From NCBI RefSeq assembly GCF_012926505.1, contig NZ_JABBNT010000002.1, forward strand, positions 744,001 to 808,000: a DNA stretch of 64,000 bases. The letters run 5' to 3'. Below, in pieces: positions 1 through 8,480 of this stretch (the first letter of the stretch is position 1; each line of letters opens with the position of its first letter). Made by a program: the position numbers and the translations under genes. Under the pieces are notes generated by a model, which did no database searches, was not told the origin of the DNA, and saw nothing but the letters and a program-made list of their open reading frames with translations. The stretch is from Pacificispira spongiicola. Lineage in GTDB: Bacteria > Pseudomonadota > Alphaproteobacteria > UBA8366 > Aestuariispiraceae.

Positions 1-1858
1 CATCGCCCGCCGCCGCCAGCGCATCGGCGGACAGATCGAAGGTCCGCCCGATCGCCTCGACGGACAGGGCGGACGCAACCAGCCCCTTGCTGCCCATCAG
101 GAAACCGAAACGACTGCGATAGGCTTCCTTAAACGCCGCATCCATTTCCGGCAGCGGGCCGAACGGAACCTCGATGGCGGTGTCAGAGCCGTCGTAACGG
201 ATATGCACCTTGCGCAGGATGGTGCGGTGGTCTTCCGGTACGTCCTGATCCTTCAATTCCTGTTCCGCCTGATCGGCCATCGTGTCCAATTCGGCGGTCA
301 AACGGTCCAGCAGGGTATCGTCCAGCGGCTGTTCGACCGACCGTTCGCGCATCGCGCGGATATCGGCCAGTCCCATACCATAGGCCGACAGAACACCGGC
401 GAAAGGATGGATCAGCACCTTGGTCATGCCCAGCGTATCGGCGATCAGGCAGGCATGCTGCCCCCCCGCGCCGCCGAAGCATTGCAGGGCATATTCGGTC
501 ACGTCATAGCCGCGCTGAACGGAGATTTTCTTGATCGCATTCGCCATGTTTTCGACCGCGATTTTCAGGAAACCGTCGGCGATTTCTTCCGGCGTGCGTT
601 TCGTGCCCGTCGCCTTTTCGACCTCGGCGGCGAGCGCCTCGAATTTGACGCGCACGGCCTCGGGGTCCAGCGCCTCGTCCTGGTTCGGGCCGAACACCTT
701 GGGAAAGAATTGCGGCTGCAACTTGCCCAGCATGACGTTGCAGTCGGTAACGGCCAACGGACCGCCCCGGCGATAGCAGGCCGGGCCCGGATTGGCCCCG
801 GCACTTTCCGGGCCGACGCGGAAGCGCGCACCGTCGAATTGGCAGATCGACCCGCCGCCCGCCGCGACGGTATGGATCAACATCATCGGTGCGCGCATGC
901 GCACCCCCGCCACCAGCGTCTCGAAGGCGCGTTCGTATTCGCCGTCAAAATGCGCGACATCGGTCGAGGTACCGCCCATGTCGAAGGTGATGACCTTTTC
1001 GAAACCGGCCTGTTCCGCCGTTTTCACGGACCCGACGATACCGCCTGCCGGACCGGACAGGATCGCGTCCTTGCCCTGGAACAGGCTGGCATCGGTCAGG
1101 CCGCCGTTCGATTGCATGAATTGCAGGCGCACGTCGCCCAGCTCCCCCGCGACCTGCTGCACATAGCGACGCAGGATCGGCGACAGATAGGCATCAACCA
1201 CGGTCGTATCGCCGCGTCCGACGAATTTGATCAGCGGGCTGGTCTCATGGCTGGTCGACACCTGGGTGAAACCGATTTCCCGCGCCAGATCGGCGATCTT
1301 CTTTTCATGATCGGGCACGCGGTAGCCGTGCATCAAAACGATGGCCGTCGCGCGGATACCGTCGTCATAGGCGGCCTGCAGCTTCGGGCGCAAATCGTCG
1401 AGGTCGAGCGGGATCAGGACCTCGTCATGGACATTCACGCGTTCGACGACTTCCTCTACCCGTTCATACAGCATTTCCGGCAGGACGATATGCCGGTCAA
1501 ACAGGCGCGGGCGGGCCTGATAGGCGATGCGCAATTGATCGCGGAACCCTTTCGTGACGACCAATAGCGTCCGATCGCCCTTGCGTTCCAACAGGGCGTT
1601 GGTGGCGACCGTCGTGCCCATCTTCACGGCGTCGATCTTGTCGGACGGAATCGGGTCCCCGGCTTTCAGGTCCAGCAGATCGCGGATGCCCTGAACGGCG
1701 GCGTCCTTATACGCCTCCGGATTTTCGGACAGCAGCTTATGCGTCAGCAGGGTGCCATCGGGCTTGCGCGCCACGACATCGGTGAACGTACCGCCCCGGT
1801 CGATCCAGAATTGCCAACCGTCGCGTTCGTCCCGCACCACGTCTTGAGCCGCCGTCAT
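1..1858 (-). CDS. Hydantoinase A / 5-oxoprolinase, N-terminal part (truncated by window edge)
   Basis: This is an ATP-dependent hydantoinase or 5-oxoprolinase, a cytoplasmic enzyme that opens the 5-oxoproline or hydantoin ring at the expense of ATP. About 619 codons are open from the ATG at 1858 to the left edge without a stop, so the gene is incomplete; full oxoprolinases have roughly 1200 residues. The N-terminus shows the ASKHA-type phosphate loop [10 protein letters not shown], then [24 protein letters not shown], the second loop [12 protein letters not shown] and the [15 protein letters not shown] motif. The start at 1858 was chosen because GGAGGG lies 5 bases upstream of it; the ATG at 1861 would sit too close. 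Whether the true substrate is oxoproline or a hydantoin cannot be told from this half. Family assignment is firm. Confidence 0.93.
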   Translation of the reverse strand, partial: MTAAQDVVRDERDGWQFWIDRGGTFTDVVARKPDGTLLTHKLLSENPEAYKDAAVQGIRDLLDLKAGDPIPSDKIDAVKMGTTVATNALLERKGDRTLLVVTKGFRDQLRIAYQARPRLFDRHIVLPEMLYERVEEVVERVNVHDEVLIPLDLDDLRPKLQAAYDDGIRATAIVLMHGYRVPDHEKKIADLAREIGFTQVSTSHETSPLIKFVGRGDTTVVDAYLSPILRRYVQQVAGELGDVRLQFMQSNGGLTDASLFQGKDAILSGPAGGIVGSVKTAEQAGFEKVITFDMGGTSTDVAHFDGEYERAFETLVAGVRMRAPMMLIHTVAAGGGSICQFDGARFRVGPESAGANPGPACYRRGGPLAVTDCNVMLGKLQPQFFPKVFGPNQDEALDPEAVRVKFEALAAEVEKATGTKRTPEEIADGFLKIAVENMANAIKKISVQRGYDVTEYALQCFGGAGGQHACLIADTLGMTKVLIHPFAGVLSAYGMGLADIRAMRERSVEQPLDDTLLDRLTAELDTMADQAEQELKDQDVPEDHRTILRKVHIRYDGSDTAIEVPFGPLPEMDAAFKEAYRSRFGFLMGSKGLVASALSVEAIGRTFDLSADALAAAGD

Positions 1859-1894
1859 CATATCCCTCCGGTTAAAAGACGGATAACGATCACG

Positions 1895-1908
1895 ATTTAT
1901 CGATAAAT
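1895..1908. promoter_or_regulatory. 14-bp perfect palindrome upstream of the hydantoinase gene
   Basis: The sequence ATTTATCGATAAAT is a perfect inverted repeat lying 37-50 bases upstream of the hydantoinase start, in the AT-rich 90-bp gap after azlD. It is followed by TTGTCAACG, which could be part of a GntR/FCD-like operator. Position and symmetry suggest an operator, but no regulator gene for it is visible nearby. Confidence 0.4.
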
Positions 1909-1948
1909 TGTCAACGTTAATTCTCGAACGTGAGGGAATCCCCCCCGC

Positions 1949-2251
1949 TTACGAAAACCCCATACGCAACAGAACCACGCAGACGGTTCCGATGGCGACG
2001 GCGACGATCAGCGGCAACCGCCAGGCGGCAAGCGCCGTGATCGCGGCGGCAATGGTTTCCGCCGGGCCGGTTGCCAGCGCCGTCGGCACGATCAGAGCGG
2101 TCAGCACTGCCACGGGCATCGCCTCCATCGCTACGGCGGCCCGCCCCCGCAACGTGACATACCGGACCAGAACGTAACCGCCGAGCCGCATCGCCAGCGT
2201 GACCAGCGCCATCCCCGCAATCGTCATCAGGTGTACTGTATCGACCGTCAT
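1949..2251 (-). CDS. azlD: AzlD-type branched-chain amino-acid export subunit
   Basis: This small hydrophobic protein (100 residues) is the AzlD partner of the AzlCD exporter, which exports branched-chain amino acids and analogues across the inner membrane. It has about four transmembrane segments and a typical AzlD core (AMRLGGYVLVRY, VLTALIVPTAL). Its ATG at 2251 overlaps the azlC stop codon in an ATGA arrangement, so the pair is translationally coupled. A longer open frame reaching back to 2521 exists but is only azlC read in another frame. The assignment relies on hydrophobicity, length and the adjacent AzlC, and is confident. Confidence 0.88.
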   Translation of the reverse strand: MTVDTVHLMTIAGMALVTLAMRLGGYVLVRYVTLRGRAAVAMEAMPVAVLTALIVPTALATGPAETIAAAITALAAWRLPLIVAVAIGTVCVVLLRMGFS

Positions 2252-2964
2252 GCTTCGGCCTCCTGCGCGGACGCGTCCGCGCGGCAGGTCAGGGCGGCAG
2301 CCGCCATCCCCGCGACGGCCCCGGCAAAGATATACCAATGGCCGGAAACGTATCGGTGCACGACCCAGGCGGTCAGCGCCGAGGCGCAAATCGCCAACAA
2401 CGACGACCGCCCCTGCCACAGTCCCCGGATCAAGCCGATGAACAGGGCGGCGAACATGAAATCCGCCCCGAACCGCGCGGGATCGTCGATCGCCCCGCCG
2501 AACACGGCGCCGACCCCACACCAGAACGGCCAGTTCAGATAGAAGAAGCCGACAAGCCCGGCGACATATCCCGGCGTCAGGTCATGGGTCTTTCGCCGAC
2601 GCAGGGCGAGCGCCCAGGTTTCGTCCGAATGAATGCCGACAAAGCCCAGCCGAACAACCAAAGGCAACGTTCGAAGATGCGGACGCAGTGCGGCCCCCAT
2701 CAGAAGATAGCGTGAATTCGCCAGGGCCGTGGCCGCGATCACCGCAAGCACCGGCACCGGATGAGCCCAGACCTCAATCGACACGAATTGCGCACCGCCG
2801 GCATAGACGCTGGCGCACATCAAAACGGTTTCAAGCGGGCTCAACCCCTTCTGCGCAGCCAGCGTACCGAACAGCAGGGCAAAAGGAACGACACCGAGTG
2901 TCAGCGGCGCGATATCCAGAAAACCGCGCCGAAATTCCGGCAGAAACGAGGGGTTCGACGACAT
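2248..2964 (-). CDS. azlC: AzlC family branched-chain amino-acid exporter, large subunit
   Basis: AzlC is the larger membrane subunit of the AzlCD exporter. The 238-residue protein begins with the family pattern FRRGFLDIAPLTLGVVPFALLFG, continues with AGGAQFVSIEVWA and NSRYLLMGAALRPHL, and contains the HSDETWAL signature seen in AzlC proteins; several transmembrane helices follow. AAGG lies about 8 bases before the start. It is followed by azlD with a 4-base overlap and preceded by a convergently useful neighbour, an AraC-type regulator on the same strand. A 15-bp motif at 3024-3038 upstream of this gene recurs upstream of the AraC gene and is a candidate operator. Exported substrate is inferred from the family only. 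Confidence 0.93.
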   Translation of the reverse strand: MSSNPSFLPEFRRGFLDIAPLTLGVVPFALLFGTLAAQKGLSPLETVLMCASVYAGGAQFVSIEVWAHPVPVLAVIAATALANSRYLLMGAALRPHLRTLPLVVRLGFVGIHSDETWALALRRRKTHDLTPGYVAGLVGFFYLNWPFWCGVGAVFGGAIDDPARFGADFMFAALFIGLIRGLWQGRSSLLAICASALTAWVVHRYVSGHWYIFAGAVAGMAAAALTCRADASAQEAEA

Positions 2965-3023
2965 GGAACGACCTTATGATACTGACTTCATGCCTCCTTC
3001 TATCGTTCGCGGTTTGACGTGGA

Positions 3024-3038
3024 TTGTAAAAAATTGCG
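3024..3038. promoter_or_regulatory. Candidate AraC-regulator site upstream of azlC (copy 1)
   Basis: TTGTAAAAAATTGCG lies 60-74 bases upstream of the azlC start. It matches 14 of 15 positions of the site at 3990-4004 upstream of the neighbouring AraC-family gene, in the same orientation relative to both genes. Shared motifs in front of a regulator and its adjacent target are a usual sign of an operator. Confidence 0.5.
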
Positions 3039-3089
3039 CTGACGTCCCCAAACCGGCGCGCGACGGTCCCGCCGCGGCCGATGACGCCC

Positions 3090-3956
3090 CTAGGACAGGA
3101 AGGCCGCGCGGTAATGTCCGGGCGTGACGCCGTGAACGGATTTGAACAGGCGGGTCAGATGCGCCTGATCGTAAAATCCGCAATCCACCGCGACATTGGC
3201 GGGCTGGTCGCCCATCGACAGCAACCGCCGTGCCTTGGCGATACGGCGCCCAGTGACCCAGGCATGCGGCGTCTGACCGATGGCCTTCCGGAAGGTTCGG
3301 ATCAGGCGATACGGGCTGAACCCGACCAATGCCGCCAGTTTCTTCAGGTCCAGGTCTTCCGCCAAATTGTCTTCGACGAAGTCCTGCACCGTTGCGACGG
3401 CGCGATCTTCCCGTCCCACCCCTATTTCCGGGCCGTCGAGGTCGGCATGGCGGCGGATCAACAGGCTTGCCGCCTCCAGAAAGGCGCTGTCCCGTTCAAG
3501 ATGGGTGGGCGCATCCTCCAACGTCCGGTGCGCGCCGGACAGGAGACGAAAGACCTCCGGATCCTCGACCAGGGCCTCGCGGAAATGCAATCCGCCCCCA
3601 TGGCGTTCCGTCACTTGCCCGCGCACTTCCGCCATCAGGTCGATGGACGGGTAAAACATGCGATAGCGATAGCCGTTGCCGCCCGGACGGCCGTCATGCA
3701 GTTCCCCCGGATTGACGAGGCACACATCGCCCGCGACGGCGCGGTGTTCAACGCCCTTCAGCCGATATTCCTCAACCCCGCTTTCGATCACGCCGATCAC
3801 GTATGTATCGTGGGTATGCAGGGAATATTCGTGCTGCACGAAGGTTGCGGACAGGCATTCAAGATCGTCCCAGCGCGCGTCGCGCCAGAAGCATACCTTG
3901 TCCCGTTCGCCGATGCGGCCGGGATCGACCGCCTGTTCCTGTGTAATCGCCGACAT
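3090..3956 (-). CDS. AraC family transcriptional regulator (cupin sensor plus HTH)
   Basis: This 288-residue regulator has an N-terminal cupin ligand-binding domain (residues about 20-150, with HEYSLHTHDTYVIGV and the GDVCLVNPGELHDG turn) and a C-terminal double HTH of the AraC/XylS type (about 190-285, LKKLAALVGFSPYRLIRTFRKAIGQTPHAW). The start at 3956 is the only one giving a full cupin domain. AraC-type genes of this sort are often found beside azlCD, and here both lie on the same strand, 125 bp apart, with a shared upstream motif. It therefore probably controls azlCD in response to an amino acid or analogue; this is inference. Confidence 0.9.
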   Translation of the reverse strand: MSAITQEQAVDPGRIGERDKVCFWRDARWDDLECLSATFVQHEYSLHTHDTYVIGVIESGVEEYRLKGVEHRAVAGDVCLVNPGELHDGRPGGNGYRYRMFYPSIDLMAEVRGQVTERHGGGLHFREALVEDPEVFRLLSGAHRTLEDAPTHLERDSAFLEAASLLIRRHADLDGPEIGVGREDRAVATVQDFVEDNLAEDLDLKKLAALVGFSPYRLIRTFRKAIGQTPHAWVTGRRIAKARRLLSMGDQPANVAVDCGFYDQAHLTRLFKSVHGVTPGHYRAAFLS

Positions 3957-3989
3957 GCCGGGACTTTATCAGTTCCGATCCCGTCGGAC

Positions 3990-4004
3990 TTGTACAAAAT
4001 TGCG
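3990..4004. promoter_or_regulatory. Candidate AraC-regulator site upstream of its own gene (copy 2)
   Basis: TTGTACAAAATTGCG lies 34-48 bases upstream of the AraC-family start codon and differs at one of 15 positions from the copy upstream of azlC (3024-3038). The first eight bases, TTGTACAA, are themselves a palindrome. Confidence 0.5.
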
Positions 4005-4168
4005 GCCCTTTCCCGACCAGCGAATGGAAAAATTAAGGTGCCTAGGCCTTGCATAAAAAACAGCGAAACAGCATATCCATGCGCGGGGGATGGCTGAATA
4101 GGCCGTTAGGAAGTCGCCTGTCGGTACAGCCGAACCGGCGCGCCAAAAATCGCGGAGTCTCTTTTTTC

Positions 4169-5128
4169 ATGGATGTGGTCTATCTGGTAGCCGGTCTGGT
4201 CATCCTGTTCGTCGGTGGCGAACTGACCGTCAGAGGGGGCGTCGGCCTCGCCCGGTATCTCGGCATTTCCGCGGCGGTCATCGGATTGACTGTCATAGGC
4301 TTCGGCACGTCGGCACCGGAACTGGTCGTCACGGTTCAAGCGGCGCTCGCCGGGCAAAGCGGGCTTGCGGTCGGGAATGTCGTCGGCTCGAACATCTCCA
4401 ACCTCCTTCTGATCCTTGGCACGGGCGCGGCGATCTGGCCGATGAGCTGCACCGTCGGCGCCGCGCGGCGCGATGCGGGCGTCATGACGGCCAGTGCGGT
4501 CCTGCTGGTCGGACTGGGTCTGTATGGCGTGATCCTGTGGTGGCACGGCGTCCTGATGGTCGCGGCGCTGATACTGTACCTGTTCCTGACCTACCTGCAG
4601 GACAAGCGGGATCAGGCATCCTGCGAATTCCACGCCAGCGAGGCGGAGGAAATCGAAAACGCGCCAACATCGCTGCCGAAGATCATCCTGTTCACGCTGC
4701 TGGGCCTCGTCGGCCTGATCGTCGGGGCGGATTTGATGGTCAAGGGTGCGATCGGCATCGCGGAGAAATTCGGCGTTCCGGACAGCATTATCGGACTGAC
4801 CGTGGTCGCGCTGGGCACCTCCCTGCCGGAACTGGCCGCGACGGTCGTCGCCGCCTATCGCAAACACACCGATGTCGCGATTGCGAACGTCCTGGGCTCC
4901 TGCACCTTCAACGTCCTGTCGATCCTGGGCATCACATCCCTGGTCGCGCCCTTGTCCATCGACCCTGATATCCAACGGATCGACCTTTGGGTGATGTTGG
5001 CCGCGACCGTCTTGGTGACCGCCGTGTTGCTGTTCCGTTGTCGAATCGGCCGGGCCACGGGGCTGATCTTCCTGGTCGGCTATGTGGCGTATATCGCAAG
5101 CCTTGTGCCGCGTTCCGGATTATCCTGA
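4169..5128 (+). CDS. Calcium/sodium antiporter of the CaCA superfamily (YrbG-like)
   Basis: This is an inner-membrane cation antiporter of the CaCA superfamily, exchanging Ca2+ for Na+ or K+. The 319-residue protein has two homologous halves of about five helices. Each carries the alpha-repeat: GLTVIGFGTSAPELVV near residue 45 and GLTVVALGTSLPELAA near residue 210, both with the transport Glu, followed by GNVVGSNISN and ANVLGSCTFN. An upstream extension of the frame to 4049 is not used: GGAGT precedes the ATG at 4169 with proper spacing and the family begins at this point. A hydrophilic loop near residues 150-170 separates the halves. The exact coupling ion is not visible. Confidence 0.92.
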   Translation: MDVVYLVAGLVILFVGGELTVRGGVGLARYLGISAAVIGLTVIGFGTSAPELVVTVQAALAGQSGLAVGNVVGSNISNLLLILGTGAAIWPMSCTVGAARRDAGVMTASAVLLVGLGLYGVILWWHGVLMVAALILYLFLTYLQDKRDQASCEFHASEAEEIENAPTSLPKIILFTLLGLVGLIVGADLMVKGAIGIAEKFGVPDSIIGLTVVALGTSLPELAATVVAAYRKHTDVAIANVLGSCTFNVLSILGITSLVAPLSIDPDIQRIDLWVMLAATVLVTAVLLFRCRIGRATGLIFLVGYVAYIASLVPRSGLS

Positions 5129-5135
5129 CGGGCGT

Positions 5136-5145
5136 CACAGCTGTG
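5136..5145. promoter_or_regulatory. Short palindrome between antiporter and sulfatase genes
   Basis: CACAGCTGTG is a perfect 10-bp palindrome 31-40 bases before the sulfatase start. It could be an operator for the gene run that follows, but a palindrome this short is weak evidence by itself. Confidence 0.25.
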
Positions 5146-5175
5146 TCATGAAGGCGTGATAGGTGCGCGTGCATC

Positions 5176-6747
5176 ATGACCGCGATCAAGAACATCCTTC
5201 TCGTAACCTTCGACCAGTGGCGCTGGGAATGTCTCTCCGCGCTGGGCCACCCGATCCTGCAGACGCCAAAGCTCGACGCCTTCTGTCGGGACGCGGTCCT
5301 GTTCAAGAACCATTGGTCGGTGACCTGCCCCTGCGGGCCGGGCCGGTCGGCGCTTCTGACCGGGACATACCTGCATAAGAACCGCGCGTTGCGGAACGGC
5401 ACGCCGCTGGACCGCCGATTCACCAATATCGCGTTGGAAACGCGCAAGCTGAATTACGACCCGGCGCTATTCGGCTATACCGACATTTCGCCGGACCCAC
5501 GCGGCGCGCCCCATCGCGACCCGATCTTCAATTCCTATGAAGGTGTGCTGCCGGGCATGACCCGCATCTGCCGCCTGGACGAGGATTTCGGCACCTGGTT
5601 CACCGATCTGGAAGCCAAGGGCTACATCATCCCGGCGCAACCCTGGGATATTTTCCGCCCCGCCAAGCCGGTCGCCGGGAAGGGCTATAGCTACGCCCCC
5701 GCCTCCTTCAAGGCGGAAGACAGCAACGCCGCCTTCCTAACGAATTCCGCGATTGACTATGTCTCCGCCCGGCGTGGTCAGAAATGGTTCGCGCATATCA
5801 CCTATATCAGCCCGCACCCGCCCTGGATCGTGTCCGAGCCGTATCACGCGCGCTACGACGCCGCCGACGTGCCGATGCCCGTCCGGGCGCCCAGCGCGGA
5901 AGAGGAAGGCGCCCTGCATCCCTGGCTGAAATACCGCATCGCCTATGGCGGGCAACCGACGAAGCCGGGGTCGGGTTTGGTCATGGGGCGCGACTACGAC
6001 CCCGCAACCATGCCTGAGGCCGAATTGCGCCAGTTGCGCGCGACCTATTACGGCATGATCAACGAGGTTGAGGACAATTTCGACCGCCTGCTGGACCACC
6101 TGAAGGCGACGGGCGAATACGACGAAACGCTGATCGTCCTGACCTCCGATCATGGGGAGCAGTTCGGCGATCACTGGCTGTTCGGCAAGACCGGCTTTTT
6201 CGACGAGAGCTATCATATCCCGCTGATTATCCGCGACCCGCGGCCGGCGGCGGATTCGGCACGCGGGCGTCAGGTCGACGCCTTCACGGAATCCGTCGAT
6301 GTCATGCCGACGATCCTGGACGTTCTGGGCGCGCCGATACCGCGTCAGGTCGACGGCTATCCGCTGACGTCCTTCCTGACCGGCGGCACGCCGGACGGTT
6401 GGCGCATGGAAGCGCATATCGAATACGATATCGGAGACCCCAGCCTGGGCACGGCGGAAGCCGCCCTGAGCCTGCGCAGCGACGAATGCGGATTGGCCGT
6501 AATTCGCTCCGCCGAATACAAATACGTTCATTTCGCGGCCCTGCCGCCGCTGTTGTTCGACCTGCGCAACGATCCCGACGAGCGTATCGACCGGTCGAAA
6601 GACCCGGCCTATCGCGAAATCATGTTGGAAATGGCGCAGCGGCTGTTGTCCTGGCGGATGAATACCGAAGAACGCGAACTTACCTATTGCCACATTGCGG
6701 ACGGCGTGAACGAATATCGCGACGACCGATACGATTTCCTGCGATAG
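5176..6747 (+). CDS. Sulfatase-family hydrolase, phosphonate monoester hydrolase-like
   Basis: This alkaline-phosphatase-superfamily hydrolase (523 residues) resembles rhizobial phosphonate monoester hydrolase, which cleaves phosphonate monoesters, phosphodiesters and sulfate esters. The N-terminus TFDQWRW supplies the first metal Asp (D13); CPCGPGR contains the CxPxR sulfatase signature with Cys53, the residue turned to formylglycine; D325 and H326 in TSDHGEQFGDHW supply further metal ligands. Length and the doubled Cys before the signature fit the PMH subgroup better than classical arylsulfatases. It opens a tightly spaced run: a glycerophosphodiesterase gene starts 16 bases after its stop. 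No signal peptide is seen, so it is probably cytoplasmic. Substrate is inference; a choline sulfatase-like role is an alternative. Confidence 0.85.
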   Translation: MTAIKNILLVTFDQWRWECLSALGHPILQTPKLDAFCRDAVLFKNHWSVTCPCGPGRSALLTGTYLHKNRALRNGTPLDRRFTNIALETRKLNYDPALFGYTDISPDPRGAPHRDPIFNSYEGVLPGMTRICRLDEDFGTWFTDLEAKGYIIPAQPWDIFRPAKPVAGKGYSYAPASFKAEDSNAAFLTNSAIDYVSARRGQKWFAHITYISPHPPWIVSEPYHARYDAADVPMPVRAPSAEEEGALHPWLKYRIAYGGQPTKPGSGLVMGRDYDPATMPEAELRQLRATYYGMINEVEDNFDRLLDHLKATGEYDETLIVLTSDHGEQFGDHWLFGKTGFFDESYHIPLIIRDPRPAADSARGRQVDAFTESVDVMPTILDVLGAPIPRQVDGYPLTSFLTGGTPDGWRMEAHIEYDIGDPSLGTAEAALSLRSDECGLAVIRSAEYKYVHFAALPPLLFDLRNDPDERIDRSKDPAYREIMLEMAQRLLSWRMNTEERELTYCHIADGVNEYRDDRYDFLR

Positions 6748-6763
6748 ACGAACCCATACCGAC

Positions 6764-7498
6764 ATGACCCGTTCCGACCTTCCGCGCCTGATCGGCCATC
6801 GCGGCGCCGCCGGGCTTGCCCCGGAAAACACCATGGCCGCTTTCCGTGCCGCCCATGCCGCCGGATGCCGTTGGGTCGAATTCGACTGCATGCTGACACG
6901 GGACGGCGAAATCGTCGTTCATCACGACGATGCGATTGACCGGACGACCAACGGCACCGGCCTGATGTCGGATATCGACCTGGCCGCGCTGAAAACGCTG
7001 GATGCAGGCGCGTGGTTCGATCCCGCCTTCGCCGGTCAGCGTGTACCGACCCTGGCCGAAATTGTCGCGCTGCTCGCCGAATTGGGGATGGGCGCGAATG
7101 TCGAAATCAAACCGGTCACCGGTCACGAGACCGAAACCGGCATCGCGGTCGCGCGCTTCCTGACCGCCTCCTGGCCGGAAAACCTGCCGCCGCCCGTCGT
7201 GTCGTCCTTTTCGCTGGCAGCATTGGACGCCGCGCGTCGGGAAGGACCGGGACTGGACATCGCCATCCTGTGGGAAGATGTGCCCGGTGATTGGCACGAC
7301 CATCACATCCGCCTGAAGGCCAGCGCCGTGCATACGGATGCCGCGCGCGTCAGCGATGCCAGCATCGCGGCCTTCCGGGATGCCGACATTCCCTTCCGTT
7401 GCTATACGGTGAATGATCCCGATCGGGCGTCGGCATTGTTCGCCAAGGGATGCCAATCCGTCTTCACCGACTTCCCTGACCGTTTGGCACAGGTATAG
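6764..7498 (+). CDS. ugpQ: Glycerophosphodiester phosphodiesterase
   Basis: This enzyme hydrolyses glycerophosphodiesters to glycerol-3-phosphate and an alcohol. The 244-residue protein is a compact GDPD TIM barrel with all family landmarks: GHRGAAGLAPENT (His12, Arg13, Glu21), VEFDCMLTRDG (Glu39, Asp41) and VVHHDD (general acid His54), then EIKP and a C-terminal TVNDP segment. No signal peptide is present, so it is cytoplasmic like UgpQ. It lies 16 bases after the PMH-like hydrolase, which suggests a joint role in using organophosphorus diesters. No ugp transporter genes are in view. The symbol reflects similarity to the cytoplasmic type. Confidence 0.92.
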   Translation: MTRSDLPRLIGHRGAAGLAPENTMAAFRAAHAAGCRWVEFDCMLTRDGEIVVHHDDAIDRTTNGTGLMSDIDLAALKTLDAGAWFDPAFAGQRVPTLAEIVALLAELGMGANVEIKPVTGHETETGIAVARFLTASWPENLPPPVVSSFSLAALDAARREGPGLDIAILWEDVPGDWHDHHIRLKASAVHTDAARVSDASIAAFRDADIPFRCYTVNDPDRASALFAKGCQSVFTDFPDRLAQV

Positions 7499-7547
7499 CG
7501 AAGAACTGCATGTTTCCGCGACCGCCGGGAACGGATAAATTTCCACG

Positions 7548-8480
7548 ATGACAGACCGTTCCACCCAACCCGCAGGCATTTTGGCCGACGCAGAGTCCGA
7601 ACGGAAATTGGCGACGGTTCTGCTGTTCCTGACGCCCTTTTTCTTTTGCGCCAATATGCTGGTCGCGAAGGCGACCGTCGGCGTCATCCCGCCGATCCAT
7701 CTGGCCTTTCTGCGCTGGTCCGCGACCTTCATCCTGCTGATGCCGCTGGTCGGTCCGCGTCTGTGGGTGAGGCGCGGCGCGATCTTTCGCGAATGGATGG
7801 ACCTGTTGGTCCTCGGCGCCTTGGGCATGGGGGTTTGCGGTGCCTTCGTCTATATCGGCGCGGAATCCACCAGCGCCACGAATATCGGGCTGATCTATTC
7901 CGCCTCTCCCGTTCTGATCATCCTGTTGTCGGGGATGTTCTACGGCGAGGACGTGTCACGCCGCCAGATCCTCGGCGTTGCGGCCAGTCTGGCCGGGGTT
8001 CTCGTCATCGTCTGCCGGGGCGATCTGGGCGTCCTGCTCAGCCTCAATTTCACGTCGGGCGACCTTTGGATCGTGGCATCGACCATATCCTGGGCCGTCT
8101 ATTCCGTTCTATCGCGGCACCGGCCCAGCGAAATGGGCCTGTCCACACGTTTCGCCGCCGTGACTCTGGCCGGGGTCATCGTCCTTGCGCCGTTCACCGC
8201 CTGGGAAGCGTCACAAGGTCACGTACCGGATTATAATTGGGAAACCTTCGGCTGGATCGCCATGCTGGCCTGTATCGCGTCCTTCGGCGCGTATCAGCTC
8301 TACAGCTATGTGCAGAAGGTTCTCGGCGCGGGCCGATCCAGCCTGCTGATGTATCTGGTGCCGTTGTACAATGCCGGGCTGGCCTGGGCCCTTCTGGGGG
8401 AACAGCCGAAGATGTATCATATGGTCGGCGCCCTGATGGTGCTGCCCGGTCTGATGCTGGCGACCCGAAAGGGAAAGTGA
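7548..8480 (+). CDS. EamA/DMT superfamily permease
   Basis: This is a ten-helix inner-membrane permease of the drug/metabolite transporter superfamily. The 310-residue protein consists of two EamA repeats (about residues 25-155 and 170-305), with MLVAKATVGVIPPIHLAFLR at the start of the first and SAVYSVLSR-like sequence opening the second. Its stop codon overlaps the start of the following hydrolase gene (TGATG), so the two are coupled. Direction and substrate cannot be read from the sequence; the context with phosphodiester and dehalogenase-type enzymes suggests a small organic solute. Confidence 0.88.
   Translation: MTDRSTQPAGILADAESERKLATVLLFLTPFFFCANMLVAKATVGVIPPIHLAFLRWSATFILLMPLVGPRLWVRRGAIFREWMDLLVLGALGMGVCGAFVYIGAESTSATNIGLIYSASPVLIILLSGMFYGEDVSRRQILGVAASLAGVLVIVCRGDLGVLLSLNFTSGDLWIVASTISWAVYSVLSRHRPSEMGLSTRFAAVTLAGVIVLAPFTAWEASQGHVPDYNWETFGWIAMLACIASFGAYQLYSYVQKVLGAGRSSLLMYLVPLYNAGLAWALLGEQPKMYHMVGALMVLPGLMLATRKGK

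Noticed and set aside
203-1567. 454-codon frame on the + strand
   Set aside because: It is antisense to the hydantoinase gene, whose protein carries the family motifs; the + frame product is rich in His, Gln and Arg and shows no domain.
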